Assembly (NCBI GenBank): GCA_905480145.1
Contig: CAJQPA010000005.1
Coordinates: forward strand, 62,001-126,000
Direction of reading: 5' to 3'
DNA: 64,000 nt
Source of the DNA: an uncultured Flavobacteriales bacterium
GTDB taxonomy: Bacteria; Bacteroidota; Bacteroidia; Flavobacteriales_D; Crocinitomicaceae
The position numbers were made by a program, and so were the translations under genes. Positions within the stretch are counted from its first letter, which is position 1, and each line of letters begins with the position of its first letter. A model generated the notes under the pieces. The model saw only the letters and a list, made by a program, of their open reading frames with translations, was not told the origin of the DNA and did not search any database. Shown in pieces: positions 8,898 to 17,359 of this stretch.

Positions 8898-9446
8898 TTA
8901 TTTTCCATCTATCCCCTTCTCAGGAAATCGACCTTTATATTGCTTGAGAATATTCTTGATGTCTTGAATGTCTTTTTCAATATCCCCAGTAGGCTCGAAC
9001 AAACCATGAAATCCCCCGATTTTCTTCTCATAATCCATATACCCAATATAAATTGGAACTTGCGCTTTTTGGGCAATATAGTAGAACCCTTTTTTCCAAT
9101 TGGGGTTGTAGCTGCGTGTTCCTTCAGGCGTAAATACCATGTACATTGAATCATTTTCTTCAAAATGTCTAACTGCAGTTTCAGTTAAATTAGATTTCCC
9201 GCTTCGATCAACAGGTATTCCTCCTGTTTTTCGCAAGAACCAGCCAAGTGGGAAGAAAAATAGTTCACTTTTAATTAGATACTTTCCTTTAACACCATAC
9301 GCTAAAAAAGCAAGACGCCCAATAATAAAGTCCCAATTAGAAGTATGTGGCCCCATTATTACGACACACTTATTAACTCCTTTAGGGCTATGTTTGTCGA
9401 CTTTCCAGCCGAACAAACGTAAAATGCCAATCGACAATTTTCTCAT
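8898..9446 (-). CDS. PlsC-like 1-acyl-sn-glycerol-3-phosphate acyltransferase family protein
   Basis: This 182-residue acyltransferase has the HTSNWD catalytic block (the H-x4-D motif, about 34-39) and the substrate motif TPEGTRS (about 106-112). Family members acylate lysophospholipids at the inner membrane. The protein is shorter than classical PlsC (about 240 residues) and has only a weak N-terminal hydrophobic segment, so it is probably a peripheral membrane enzyme. The exact acyl acceptor cannot be read from sequence. It is convergent with the DUF5522 gene and divergent from the unknown gene at 9502. Confidence 0.88.
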   Translation of the reverse strand: MRKLSIGILRLFGWKVDKHSPKGVNKCVVIMGPHTSNWDFIIGRLAFLAYGVKGKYLIKSELFFFPLGWFLRKTGGIPVDRSGKSNLTETAVRHFEENDSMYMVFTPEGTRSYNPNWKKGFYYIAQKAQVPIYIGYMDYEKKIGGFHGLFEPTGDIEKDIQDIKNILKQYKGRFPEKGIDGK

Positions 9447-9489
9447 GTCGTAAAGTTAATAAATTTAGTCCTTCTTCTTAAATTTAGCT

Positions 9490-9497
9490 TAAATTTG
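9490..9497 (+). promoter_or_regulatory. Candidate -7 box close to the start of the gene at 9502
   Basis: TAAATTTG fits TAnnTTTG and ends 4 bases before the ATG at 9502, implying a very short or absent leader. No clear -33 TTTG is visible at 18-21 bases upstream. Confidence 0.3.
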
Positions 9498-9501
9498 AGT
9501 A

Positions 9502-10818
9502 ATGTCAGTAAAAAAAAATGTTGCTAAAATAATCCCAACTCTACTCACCCTCTCAGTAATTTGGGGTGTCTATTTCGTGACCAAAATCGCTTTAAAAAAA
9601 GAAGATCATGGCACAAAAATACTTTCATATCTTCCATTGGAAACAACTTGGTTCTTAAAAGTAGATGGGAAATCAATTATTCAAAAATCGATTTCAAGTT
9701 TAATGACAGCAGATCGTTTGAATGAGATCTCAGAATTAATGAATGACCAAGATTTTGAAGATTCGGACTTATCCCCAACAGGTATTAACTTTCGATCTGG
9801 CGCCGTATTATTTGAATTTATACAAGGCACTGAAAAATACTTTGGAGCAATTGTTAGGGTATCTAACAATAAGAACTTCAAAAAAAATGTCATCAATGAA
9901 TTGTCCAATAAATATGCTGTAAAGACTTTAGATGATTTTTCAATTATTATAACTACGAGTGAACAAAATAAGCAAGGAAACAACTTAAATAGAATAGCAG
10001 AGCAGATAACTTTTAGTAATAAATCTGAATTACAAAAAATTGAATTAGCGGCCAGTGATTTAAATTTTAGAACTAATTATAAAACACTTAAAGGAGGATT
10101 CAGAGCAGACTTTAACAACTCAAACATCGTTTTTGATGGAAGCTTTAGTAACCTGAAAAATGAGCTATTAAAAAACTATAAATTATCTCCAAAGACTGCT
10201 TTAATTCATGATGGTTTTCATTTTTCATCAAGAATTATTACTCCGGAGTTTAACCAGATGTTAAATAACCAATTTGAACATGAACTACCTAATATAATTG
10301 GAATTTCAATCAATCATCGCTCTTCTGTATTACCTGGGAAATCAATAACCAACTTAGCGTTAGATACGGATATGTTAATTCATTTCGAACAAGAAATTCG
10401 AGCTCAACAAATTCTGGAATCGTTTTTAGCTTTAAACTACATAGAAAGCTTGGATTCGATTTCGTTCATGCATTCAGGTAAAAAGCATTTTTATCAAAAC
10501 ATATCTTCCAAAAGTATCTATTTTGGAGCTCAGCCATTCAGAAAAGAAATGACAACTGAACAGTCTGATATTCTTAAGGTAACAGGCTCACCAAAACACC
10601 TTGTTAAAATTGAAGGAGATGGTTTTGCCAGAGGAGTTTTAGATTTACTTCCTGAATACTATTCGACAAAGGAGTTATTGAACAATATTGATAATTCTCA
10701 GTTCAACATTACATTAAACAGTACTCTAGGAATTGATTGCAAAGGAAATATTCAACTAAAAAATAATCACTCTTCTTTCTTAGAATTAATTAAGTTCTTT
10801 GTTTCAATAAAAAATTAA
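9502..10818 (+). CDS. Membrane-anchored protein of unknown function
   Basis: This 438-residue protein has a short basic N-terminus and one hydrophobic segment (about residues 9-27), then a long soluble part that would lie in the periplasm. After the anchor come YLPLETTWFLKVDGKSI and several strand-rich segments (FRSGAVLFEF, LDTDMLIHF, FNITLNSTLGIDCKGN). The layout recalls DUF3352/DUF4836-type periplasmic proteins, but I cannot assign it to a family. Its last four bases overlap the convergent BtuF-like gene. Confidence 0.75.
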   Translation: MSVKKNVAKIIPTLLTLSVIWGVYFVTKIALKKEDHGTKILSYLPLETTWFLKVDGKSIIQKSISSLMTADRLNEISELMNDQDFEDSDLSPTGINFRSGAVLFEFIQGTEKYFGAIVRVSNNKNFKKNVINELSNKYAVKTLDDFSIIITTSEQNKQGNNLNRIAEQITFSNKSELQKIELAASDLNFRTNYKTLKGGFRADFNNSNIVFDGSFSNLKNELLKNYKLSPKTALIHDGFHFSSRIITPEFNQMLNNQFEHELPNIIGISINHRSSVLPGKSITNLALDTDMLIHFEQEIRAQQILESFLALNYIESLDSISFMHSGKKHFYQNISSKSIYFGAQPFRKEMTTEQSDILKVTGSPKHLVKIEGDGFARGVLDLLPEYYSTKELLNNIDNSQFNITLNSTLGIDCKGNIQLKNNHSSFLELIKFFVSIKN

Positions 10819-11585
10819 ACCGTAGACATTAGGCTTTTAAAATACCCTGGAGATTCTATCAGTTTTGAACCGTACCAAGAAAACATTTCTCCATCCACAA
10901 TTTTAATAACTGCATTTGGATATCTCTTTTGATACAATTCAATATGTTTTTCTTTGAAAGGAAATGGTTCAGAACTTAAAAAAATGACATCAGGATTCAA
11001 ACCGAAATGTACTTCAGGATATCGACTTTCATTTATCGCGTTTTCTAACCCACATTTTGTCAGCATATCATCTATAAACGTTCCCTTTCCTGCGGTATAG
11101 CCAGGATCATCCCATATGAAATAAACAACAGATTTTTTAGATGGGTTTAATTGAGTTAACTCTGAAAAACCTTGTTTTATCTTGTCTATAATCGAAATTG
11201 CTTCGATCTTTTTATTGGTTATTATGCCAATAGATTCAATCATTGAAAATGAATCCTCAAGGTTAGAAATATCACTTAACCAAACCGGAGCAATTTTTCT
11301 AAGGTCCTCAATATCCTCTTTTGTGTTTTCCTCTTTGTTCGCAAATATAATATCTGGGTTTAAAGCCTTTACTTTTTCAAAGTCCACATTCTTAGTGCCT
11401 CCTATTCTATCTTTAGAACGAAACCAAGTATTAGGATGGACACAAAATTTGGTAATTCCAACTACCTCTTTGGCCAACCCAAGTGAATACAATAATTGAG
11501 TCTGGGACGGCACCAAAGAAACAATCCGACTTGGTGTCTTTGCCAGTCGGATTGTATTATTCATTTGATCGATATATTCTATCAT
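10815..11585 (-). CDS. BtuF-like substrate-binding fold protein without signal peptide
   Basis: This 256-residue protein belongs to the helical-backbone metal/cobalamin receptor family of ABC substrate-binding proteins. It shows PSRIVSLVPSQTQLLYSLG at the start, VGITKFCVHP, an IGGTKNVDFEKVKALNPDIIF block, and a C-terminal LNPDVIFLSSEPFPF segment. The ATG at 11585 is 7 bases after the cystathionine beta-synthase stop, so there is no room for a hidden signal peptide. The product should be cytoplasmic, not an exported transport component, and no permease or ATPase gene is near. The ligand is unknown; family relatives bind B12, haem or siderophores. Confidence 0.85.
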   Translation of the reverse strand: MIEYIDQMNNTIRLAKTPSRIVSLVPSQTQLLYSLGLAKEVVGITKFCVHPNTWFRSKDRIGGTKNVDFEKVKALNPDIIFANKEENTKEDIEDLRKIAPVWLSDISNLEDSFSMIESIGIITNKKIEAISIIDKIKQGFSELTQLNPSKKSVVYFIWDDPGYTAGKGTFIDDMLTKCGLENAINESRYPEVHFGLNPDVIFLSSEPFPFKEKHIELYQKRYPNAVIKIVDGEMFSWYGSKLIESPGYFKSLMSTV

Positions 11586-11592
11586 CAACAAT

Positions 11593-12954
11593 TTATCTTA
11601 TTGCTGAAATCAAATCTTGTCGTGTAATAATATGGTGGCTACCATTATTTAATTCAACCAATACGGCTGTAACATCATTTGATATCAATTTAGAGACTTG
11701 CTCAATGGTTGCATCTTCTTTTACCATTGGAAAAGGCTCCATCATTATACTTGAAATTGGCGTGTCTTTTAATCCAGGGTTATCAACCAATGATTGATAA
11801 ACTTTTTTGTCATCTAAAGATCCTGCAAACTTACCATCTTTAATGACCGGAATTTGAGAAATTGAGAATTGGCGCATTTTTTCAATGGCATGAGAAACTA
11901 ACTCCTCACCATAAACCATAACCAATGATTGGTCGCCATGCTTAGCGACTAAATCACCAGCAGTAAGAATATTTTCATCCAAAAAGCCACGTTCTTTCAT
12001 CCAATCATCATTGAACATTTTCCCTACATATCTAGAGCCATGATCATGAAATAGTACTACTACAACATCATCTTTGGTCAATTCTTCTTTCAATTGAAGA
12101 ACACCTTTAATAGCTGACCCCGCAGAGTTTCCAACAAAAATACCTTCTTGTTTTGCTAACATTCTTTGATAAACAGCGGCATCTTTATCCGTCACCTTCT
12201 CAAATTTATCAATTACTGAAAAATCAACATTTTTTGGAAGAATATCTTCTCCAATACCTTCTGTTATATACGGGTATATTTCATTTTCATCAAACTCTCC
12301 TGTCTCATGGTATTTTTTAAATACAGATCCATACGTATCAATGCCCCACAATTTAATGTTTGGATTCTGTTCTTTTAAGAATTTACCCGCTCCAGAAATT
12401 GTACCTCCGGTTCCAACACCTACAACAAAATGAGTAATTTTACCTCCAGTCTGTTCCCATATTTCAGGTCCCGTTGAAAGGTAATGTGCCTTTGCATTTG
12501 AAGGATTATCATATTGATTTACATACCAAGAATTTGGAGTTTCACTCGCTAATCTTTTCGAAACAGAATAGTACGATCGAGGATCATCTGGCGCAACGTT
12601 AGTAGGACAAACGTGAACTTCTGCACCAACAGCTCTAAGAATATCCATTTTTTCTTTACTCTGCTTATCACTTAATACACAAATTAAGTGATATCCTCTT
12701 AATAAAGCAACCAATGCCAACCCCATTCCAGTATTACCTGATGTTCCTTCAATGATAGTTCCTCCCGGCTTCAATCTTCCATCAGCTTCAGCATCATCAA
12801 TCATTTGAAGCGCCATTCGGTCTTTAACTGAATTACCTGGATTGCTCGTTTCTATTTTCGCTAATACAAGTGCATTAACATCTTTGCAGATTTTATTGAT
12901 TTTAACTAAAGGTGTATTTCCTATCGTTTCAAGTATGTTGTTATAATATTTCAT
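11593..12954 (-). CDS. Cystathionine beta-synthase with C-terminal CBS domain pair
   Basis: This fold-type II PLP enzyme of 453 residues condenses serine, or an activated serine, with homocysteine or sulfide. I chose the ATG at 12954 (MKYYNNILE) over an upstream TTG. PLP Lys44 lies in NSVKDRM, the substrate loop is GTSGNTG (about 71-77), and the phosphate-binding loop is GVGTGGTISG (about 174-183). Two CBS repeats fill about 330-450, as in regulated cystathionine beta-synthases, but the haem-binding N-terminal extension of the human enzyme is absent. It is followed after 7 bases by the BtuF-like gene, suggesting co-expression. Confidence 0.9.
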   Translation of the reverse strand: MKYYNNILETIGNTPLVKINKICKDVNALVLAKIETSNPGNSVKDRMALQMIDDAEADGRLKPGGTIIEGTSGNTGMGLALVALLRGYHLICVLSDKQSKEKMDILRAVGAEVHVCPTNVAPDDPRSYYSVSKRLASETPNSWYVNQYDNPSNAKAHYLSTGPEIWEQTGGKITHFVVGVGTGGTISGAGKFLKEQNPNIKLWGIDTYGSVFKKYHETGEFDENEIYPYITEGIGEDILPKNVDFSVIDKFEKVTDKDAAVYQRMLAKQEGIFVGNSAGSAIKGVLQLKEELTKDDVVVVLFHDHGSRYVGKMFNDDWMKERGFLDENILTAGDLVAKHGDQSLVMVYGEELVSHAIEKMRQFSISQIPVIKDGKFAGSLDDKKVYQSLVDNPGLKDTPISSIMMEPFPMVKEDATIEQVSKLISNDVTAVLVELNNGSHHIITRQDLISAIR

Positions 12955-13029
12955 CAAGTTGATTTGTTTATACAAAAATAAGGCAATTATTAATAATTAT
13001 CGGTTGTCTTTAAATTCATTTTATCATTC

Positions 13030-14031
13030 TTATAGCATGCCTTGAACCTTTAATATTATCACTGTTATATAGGCAACATAAGTACTGAAAAGAATTGCGC
13101 CTTTAATACGACCAATTTTTTTACCGACATAAATAATAAACAATAATAAAACTGTGATCGCAATCATCCAAATCATATCAAATTCAATAATTGATTGTGA
13201 TACTTTCACAGGCTTAACTATGGCAGTTAAGCCAATGACTGCAAAAATATTAAACAAGTTCGAACCAATTAAATTCCCAATTGAGATATCTGTTTCTTTT
13301 TTTAAAGCAGCCATTGTTGATGCAACTAACTCAGGAGCTGAAGTACCAAATGCGACAACGGTTACACCAATGATTACGTCCTTGTTTGGATTAGATGCTA
13401 ATATCGCATTGGCAATTGATACTGCCCCTGTAACAAACCACTCAGCTCCTAGATAAAGGCCTATGAAACCTATCAATAAAAATAGACTTGACTTCCAAAT
13501 TACAATTTCATCGTCATCGTCATCGTCGTCATCATCATCATCATCGTCATCATCGTCATCATCGTCGTCATCGTCATCATCGTCGTTCTCTAATCTAGAC
13601 TTACGAATCATTCGATAAATAAAAAAGACTAAGATTATGAACATAAATAACCCTTCCAGGAAAGAAAACACGCCATCGATGGCAAATATACTCCCCAACA
13701 ACGTTGCAAATAAGAGCATTGGATAATCAACTCGTTTTGTGTTTTCATCAACAGCAATTGGAAAAATCATTACTGTAATTCCAAGTACTAACGCAATATT
13801 TGCAATATTTGAACCGATAACATTTCCAATGGCAATCCCTGGATTCCCCATCAAAGCACTTTTCAAACTGACCAACAATTCTGGCGCAGAAGTACCAAAA
13901 GCAACTACTGTCATCCCAATAACAAGTGAAGAAATCTTCAATTTTCTAGAAAAACCTATAGCTCCTTTTACCAGAAATTCACCACCAATAATTAGTGCAG
14001 CTAAGCCTAATAATAAAATGAGATAATCCAT
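13030..14031 (-). CDS. Sodium/calcium antiporter of the CaCA family (YrbG type) with poly-Asp loop
   Basis: This 333-residue inner-membrane cation exchanger has two inverted repeats, each with the diagnostic motif G-x-T-V-V-A-F-G-T-S-A-P-E-L (about 38-51 and 223-236) followed by IGNVIGSN or IGNLIGSN. About ten hydrophobic helices are visible. Between the two halves lies a run of 25 aspartates (residues 150-174) flanked by Asn and Glu. Members exchange Ca2+ for Na+ or H+. The acidic loop is at the position of the regulatory cytoplasmic loop of eukaryotic NCX, but bacterial members usually have a short linker there. It is divergent from the FKBP gene. Confidence 0.93.
   Translation of the reverse strand: MDYLILLLGLAALIIGGEFLVKGAIGFSRKLKISSLVIGMTVVAFGTSAPELLVSLKSALMGNPGIAIGNVIGSNIANIALVLGITVMIFPIAVDENTKRVDYPMLLFATLLGSIFAIDGVFSFLEGLFMFIILVFFIYRMIRKSRLENDDDDDDDDDDDDDDDDDDDDDDDDDEIVIWKSSLFLLIGFIGLYLGAEWFVTGAVSIANAILASNPNKDVIIGVTVVAFGTSAPELVASTMAALKKETDISIGNLIGSNLFNIFAVIGLTAIVKPVKVSQSIIEFDMIWMIAITVLLLFIIYVGKKIGRIKGAILFSTYVAYITVIILKVQGML
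13510..13584 (-). repeat. Imperfect GAY trinucleotide repeat coding for 25 Asp
   Basis: There are 25 consecutive codons, all GAT or GAC in mixed order, inside the antiporter gene. On the plus strand they read as atc/gtc triplets. The third-base mixture shows an imperfect microsatellite, not a recent pure expansion. Confidence 0.97.
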
Positions 14032-14170
14032 ACTCTTAATCTATCTTTTAATTCCGGTGCAAGTTACTAAGATTAATTCAGAAGAAAATTCGTTTTGTTC
14101 TATTTCAAAAAAAATAATCACTTTTATACGACTAATACTAATGAGGGAATTAGGACTATAAACTAAAATA

Positions 14171-14207
14171 GTTCTGAATGCATGAATAATTATTTTATTA
14201 TCAGAAC
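14171..14207. promoter_or_regulatory. Inverted repeat in the leader of the FKBP gene
   Basis: GTTCTGA at 14171-14177 is matched by TCAGAAC at 14201-14207, with an AT-rich spacer that can partly pair. It lies 37 bases before the ATG at 14244, in the 212-base divergent gap between the antiporter and FKBP genes. It could be an operator or an RNA hairpin. The rest of this gap holds no gene or clear promoter box. Confidence 0.4.
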
Positions 14208-14243
14208 CAAATAATTCTTAAACTTGCTTAAAAATTGAATGTT

Positions 14244-14696
14244 ATGAAATTTTCACTTACATTATTAACACTTTGTATTGCTTTTGCAAGTTGCAAAAAA
14301 GTAGATCCTGAAGAACAGGCAGCCACTGATGAAACAATTATTCAACAGTATTTATCAGACCATTCACTAACGTCAAGCGTTTCCGCAACTGGTCTTCATT
14401 ACATCATTGAAGAGTTGGGTTCAGGTGCAAGCTGCAACAGCAACTCAAGTGTGCGAGTGTCTTATAGAGGATATTATACCGACGGCACAGTCTTCGATGA
14501 AAGTCCTTTACAGGGAATTGAGTTTGGGTTACAGCAAGTAATTAAAGGTTGGACAGAAGGCATTCCTTATTTTAAAGAAGGCGGAAATGGGGTGTTATTA
14601 ATACCATCTGCTTTGGCCTATGGCGAGAATGGAAGTGGAAGTGTTCCTCCGAATACAGTCTTGATTTTTGATGTTGCATTGTTACAAGTGCTATAG
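14244..14696 (+). CDS. FKBP-type peptidyl-prolyl isomerase lipoprotein
   Basis: It catalyses cis-trans isomerisation of Xaa-Pro bonds during protein folding outside the cytoplasm. I chose the ATG at 14244; a TTG lies 9 bases earlier. The N-terminus is a lipoprotein signal with a lipobox ending at Cys (FASC, about residues 16-19), so the protein is membrane-anchored. The FKBP domain fills residues about 50-150, with VSYRGYYTDGTVFDES, VIKGWTEGI, LLIPSALAYG and PPNTVLIFDV, all active-site strands of the family. A strong terminator follows. It is a single-gene unit. Confidence 0.92.
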   Translation: MKFSLTLLTLCIAFASCKKVDPEEQAATDETIIQQYLSDHSLTSSVSATGLHYIIEELGSGASCNSNSSVRVSYRGYYTDGTVFDESPLQGIEFGLQQVIKGWTEGIPYFKEGGNGVLLIPSALAYGENGSGSVPPNTVLIFDVALLQVL

Positions 14697-14720
14697 TCAT
14701 TCCAAAATATATCTCAAATA

Positions 14721-14753
14721 AAAAAGGTGTGATTCTAAGAATCACACCTTTTT
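14721..14753. terminator. Bidirectional Rho-independent terminator between the FKBP gene and pnp
   Basis: The stem arms are GGTGTGATT (14726-14734) and AATCACACC (14740-14748) with loop CTAAG. Runs of A before and T after the stem serve both strands. It separates the convergent FKBP and pnp genes. Confidence 0.9.
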
Positions 14754-14776
14754 CTTTATAAGAAATTAAGTTCTAA

Positions 14777-16909
14777 TTAAGCTTCAGTTGCTTCCGGCTT
14801 TGGTAAAAGAACCTTACGAGAAAGTTTCCACTTCTTCGTTTTAGCATCTCTACTTACAACCTTAAACTTAACAACATCTCCTTCTTTACAGACATCTTCC
14901 ATTTTCGCAATACGCTCGTGAGCGAATTCAGAAATATGAATCAATCCATCAACTCCAGGAAGAATCTCAACGAATACACCGTATGCTTGTAAAGATTTAA
15001 TTTTCCCTTCGTATTCAGCACCTTCTTCAACAGTTGGTGGGAAAGCGATTTGTTTAATCATTTTAACAGCTCCGGCCATATCCTCAGCATTGTTAGACAT
15101 AATCTGAACCTTACCTTCTCCGCTTTCAAGCTCTTCGATAGTAATATTCGTATTTGTGTCTTTTTGCATTTGTTGGATAATCTTTCCACCAGGTCCGATA
15201 ATCGCTCCAATCATATCATTTGGCACTACAAATGCTTCAATACGCGGAGTTTGTGGCTTCAATTCTGTATTTGGTACAGCAATCGTTTCAACAATCTTAT
15301 CTAAGATGTGCAAACGTCCAGCTTTAGCTTGATTTAATGCTTGAATTAATACATCGTAAGGAAGACCATCTACTTTGATATCCATCTGACAAGCAGTAAT
15401 ACCTGCAGAAGTACCAGTAATTTTGAAATCCATATCTCCTAAGTGATCTTCATCTCCTAATATGTCAGACAATACAGCAAATTTTCCACCTTCAGCAACT
15501 AATCCCATAGCGATTCCGGAAACTGGGGCCTTGATTTGAATACCACCATCCATCAATGCAAGTGTACCTGCACAAACTGTAGCCATAGAAGAAGAACCAT
15601 TTGATTCCAAAATCTCTGAAACTAAACGAATTGTGTATGAGTTATCTTTAGGAAGAACTGGCTTCAAAGCTCTAAGAGCTAAGTTACCGTGTCCAACTTC
15701 ACGACGAGAAGTACCTCTCAGCATTCTTGCTTCACCCGTTGAAAATGGAGGGAAGTTATAATGCAACATAAATGGAACAGATCCAGTAAATGTAACATCA
15801 TCGATTCTTTGCTCATCCATTTTGCCACCTAAAGTAAGTGTGGTTAAAGATTGAGTTTCACCTCTAGTAAACACAGCAGAACCGTGAGCTCTTGGCAAAT
15901 AATCAACTTCAGCCCAAATTGGACGAATTTCATCGAATTTACGACCATCCAAACGGATATTGTCATTCAACATTGTATCTCTAACTGCTTTTTTCATTGC
16001 AGCCTTATAGTATACAGAGATGTATTTTCCTTCAACTTCCAATTCTTCTTCAGAAAGAGATGCGATGTATTCTTCTTTTATTGCTCCAAATAATTCAGCT
16101 CTTCTTTCTTTAGAAGCTAAACCTTGTGCAGCAACTGCTTTACACTTATCGTAACATGCAGTCATTACTTTCGCACGAACGTCATCATTGTGATCTTCGT
16201 GAGAATATGTTCTTTTTGGAGAAGTCCCTGGAATCTCAGCAGCTAAATCCAATTGGAATTGACATTGTAATTTAATTGATTCGTGAGCGATTTTGATAAT
16301 CTCAACCATCTCCTCTTCTTGAATCTCTTCCATTTCACCTTCTACCATGACAATGTTGTCAATAGTACCAGCAATCATACAATCGATATCAGAAGCTTCC
16401 ATTTCCTCCAAAGTTGGATTAATGATAAATTTCCCATCAACTCTACCTACTCTTACTTCTGACATTGGTCCATTAAATGGTATATCAGAAACTGCAATTG
16501 CAGCAGATGCAGCAAATCCAACTAAAGCGTCAGGACTATTTACACCATCATAAGCAATTAATTGCATCATACACTGAACTTCAGCATGGAAATCATCTGG
16601 AAACAGAGGTCTTAACGCTCTATCTACGATTCTCATCACTAAGATTTCTCTTTCTGATGGTCTAGCTTCTCTTCTGAAAAAACCACCAGGAATTCTTCCA
16701 TCAGCAGCAAATTTCTCTTTGTAATCTACAGTAAGTGGCAGAAAATCTACACCTTCTCTAGCGTCTTTACCTGCAACCACTGTTGCAAGAATCATTGTGT
16801 CGCCCATTCGTAACACTACCGCTCCGTCAGCTTGTTTCGCCAACTTCCCAGTCTCAATCGAAATTTCTTTACCTCCGATAGTGATGGACTTTGTTATTCC
16901 TATATTCAT
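14777..16909 (-). CDS. pnp: Polyribonucleotide nucleotidyltransferase (PNPase)
   Basis: It is a 3'-to-5' phosphorolytic exoribonuclease of RNA turnover and a degradosome component in many bacteria. The 710 residues show the full domain order: RNase PH-like domain 1 (from about 10, with [16 protein letters not shown]), an alpha-helical linker, RNase PH-like domain 2 ([13 protein letters not shown] to [16 protein letters not shown]), a KH domain ([18 protein letters not shown], about 570-587) and a C-terminal S1 domain ([18 protein letters not shown]). It lies downstream of rpsO, the usual rpsO-pnp order, with a strong hairpin between them. Confidence 0.97.
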   Translation of the reverse strand: MNIGITKSITIGGKEISIETGKLAKQADGAVVLRMGDTMILATVVAGKDAREGVDFLPLTVDYKEKFAADGRIPGGFFRREARPSEREILVMRIVDRALRPLFPDDFHAEVQCMMQLIAYDGVNSPDALVGFAASAAIAVSDIPFNGPMSEVRVGRVDGKFIINPTLEEMEASDIDCMIAGTIDNIVMVEGEMEEIQEEEMVEIIKIAHESIKLQCQFQLDLAAEIPGTSPKRTYSHEDHNDDVRAKVMTACYDKCKAVAAQGLASKERRAELFGAIKEEYIASLSEEELEVEGKYISVYYKAAMKKAVRDTMLNDNIRLDGRKFDEIRPIWAEVDYLPRAHGSAVFTRGETQSLTTLTLGGKMDEQRIDDVTFTGSVPFMLHYNFPPFSTGEARMLRGTSRREVGHGNLALRALKPVLPKDNSYTIRLVSEILESNGSSSMATVCAGTLALMDGGIQIKAPVSGIAMGLVAEGGKFAVLSDILGDEDHLGDMDFKITGTSAGITACQMDIKVDGLPYDVLIQALNQAKAGRLHILDKIVETIAVPNTELKPQTPRIEAFVVPNDMIGAIIGPGGKIIQQMQKDTNTNITIEELESGEGKVQIMSNNAEDMAGAVKMIKQIAFPPTVEEGAEYEGKIKSLQAYGVFVEILPGVDGLIHISEFAHERIAKMEDVCKEGDVVKFKVVSRDAKTKKWKLSRKVLLPKPEATEA

Positions 16910-16933
16910 ATTTATTTATTTACTTTTTTTTAC

Positions 16934-16973
16934 AAAGAGGGGCAGTCGATTTATTCATCGAATGCCCCTCTTT
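16934..16973 (-). promoter_or_regulatory. Hairpin between rpsO and pnp
   Basis: AAAGAGGGGCA (16934-16944) pairs with TGCCCCTCTTT (16963-16973), and the loop region has a smaller ATCGA-type pairing. It sits 25-65 bases before the pnp ATG. On the minus strand the T-tract is short, so it may act as a partial terminator of rpsO or as a processing hairpin in the pnp leader. Confidence 0.7.
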
Positions 16974-16995
16974 TAAACTCTATATGCTAAAGTTA

Positions 16996-17265
16996 TTAAC
17001 GACGTAAGCCTAATTCTTTAACAATTGCACGATATCTTGCGATATCTTTCTTTTTCAAATAATCTAATAAGCTTCTGCGCTTACCAACTAATAATTGTAG
17101 TGCTCTTTGTGTCCCGTAATCTTTACGGTTTTTCTTTAAATGCTCAGTTAAATGAGCAATTCTATAAGAAAACAAAGCAATTTGTCCTTCTGAAGAACCA
17201 GTGTTTGTTTCAGAACCTCCGTGTTTTTTGAAGATGTCTGTTTTTGTTTTTGAATCTAAATACAT
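16996..17265 (-). CDS. rpsO: 30S ribosomal protein S15
   Basis: This 89-residue S15 protein binds 16S rRNA and nucleates the platform of the small subunit. Characteristic segments are GSSEGQIALFSYRIAHLTEHLK, the KDYGTQRALQLLVGKRRSLLDYLKKKD helix pair and the C-terminal YRAIVKELGLR. The length is standard. It has its own promoter upstream and is followed by a hairpin and then pnp. Confidence 0.98.
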   Translation of the reverse strand: MYLDSKTKTDIFKKHGGSETNTGSSEGQIALFSYRIAHLTEHLKKNRKDYGTQRALQLLVGKRRSLLDYLKKKDIARYRAIVKELGLRR

Positions 17266-17313
17266 TCGAATATTTATTTAAATAATTTTTATGTAGCCGA
17301 CTATTCGACGGTG

Positions 17314-17342
17314 CAAAGATAGTGAATTATTTGAAATTCCAA
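17314..17342 (-). promoter_or_regulatory. Promoter of rpsO
   Basis: Read on the minus strand, TTG (17342-17340) is followed after 18 bases by TATCTTTG (17321-17314), matching the Bacteroidetes -33 TTG / -7 TAnnTTTG pattern. The start codon is about 48 bases downstream. Confidence 0.7.
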
Positions 17343-17359
17343 CTTCTTTTATATTCTTT

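Noticed and set aside
9139-9453. Plus-strand reading frame opposite the PlsC-like gene
   Set aside because: Antisense shadow of a gene with clear acyltransferase motifs, with no family features of its own. The same holds for the frames opposite pnp, ftsK and htrA.
10815-11585. Annotating the BtuF-like gene as an ABC transporter component
   Set aside because: It has no signal peptide and no transporter partner gene, so transport function is unsupported.
13510-13584. Direct repeat reminiscent of a CRISPR array
   Set aside because: The period is 3 bases and the tract codes for poly-Asp in frame. There are no spacers and no cas genes.
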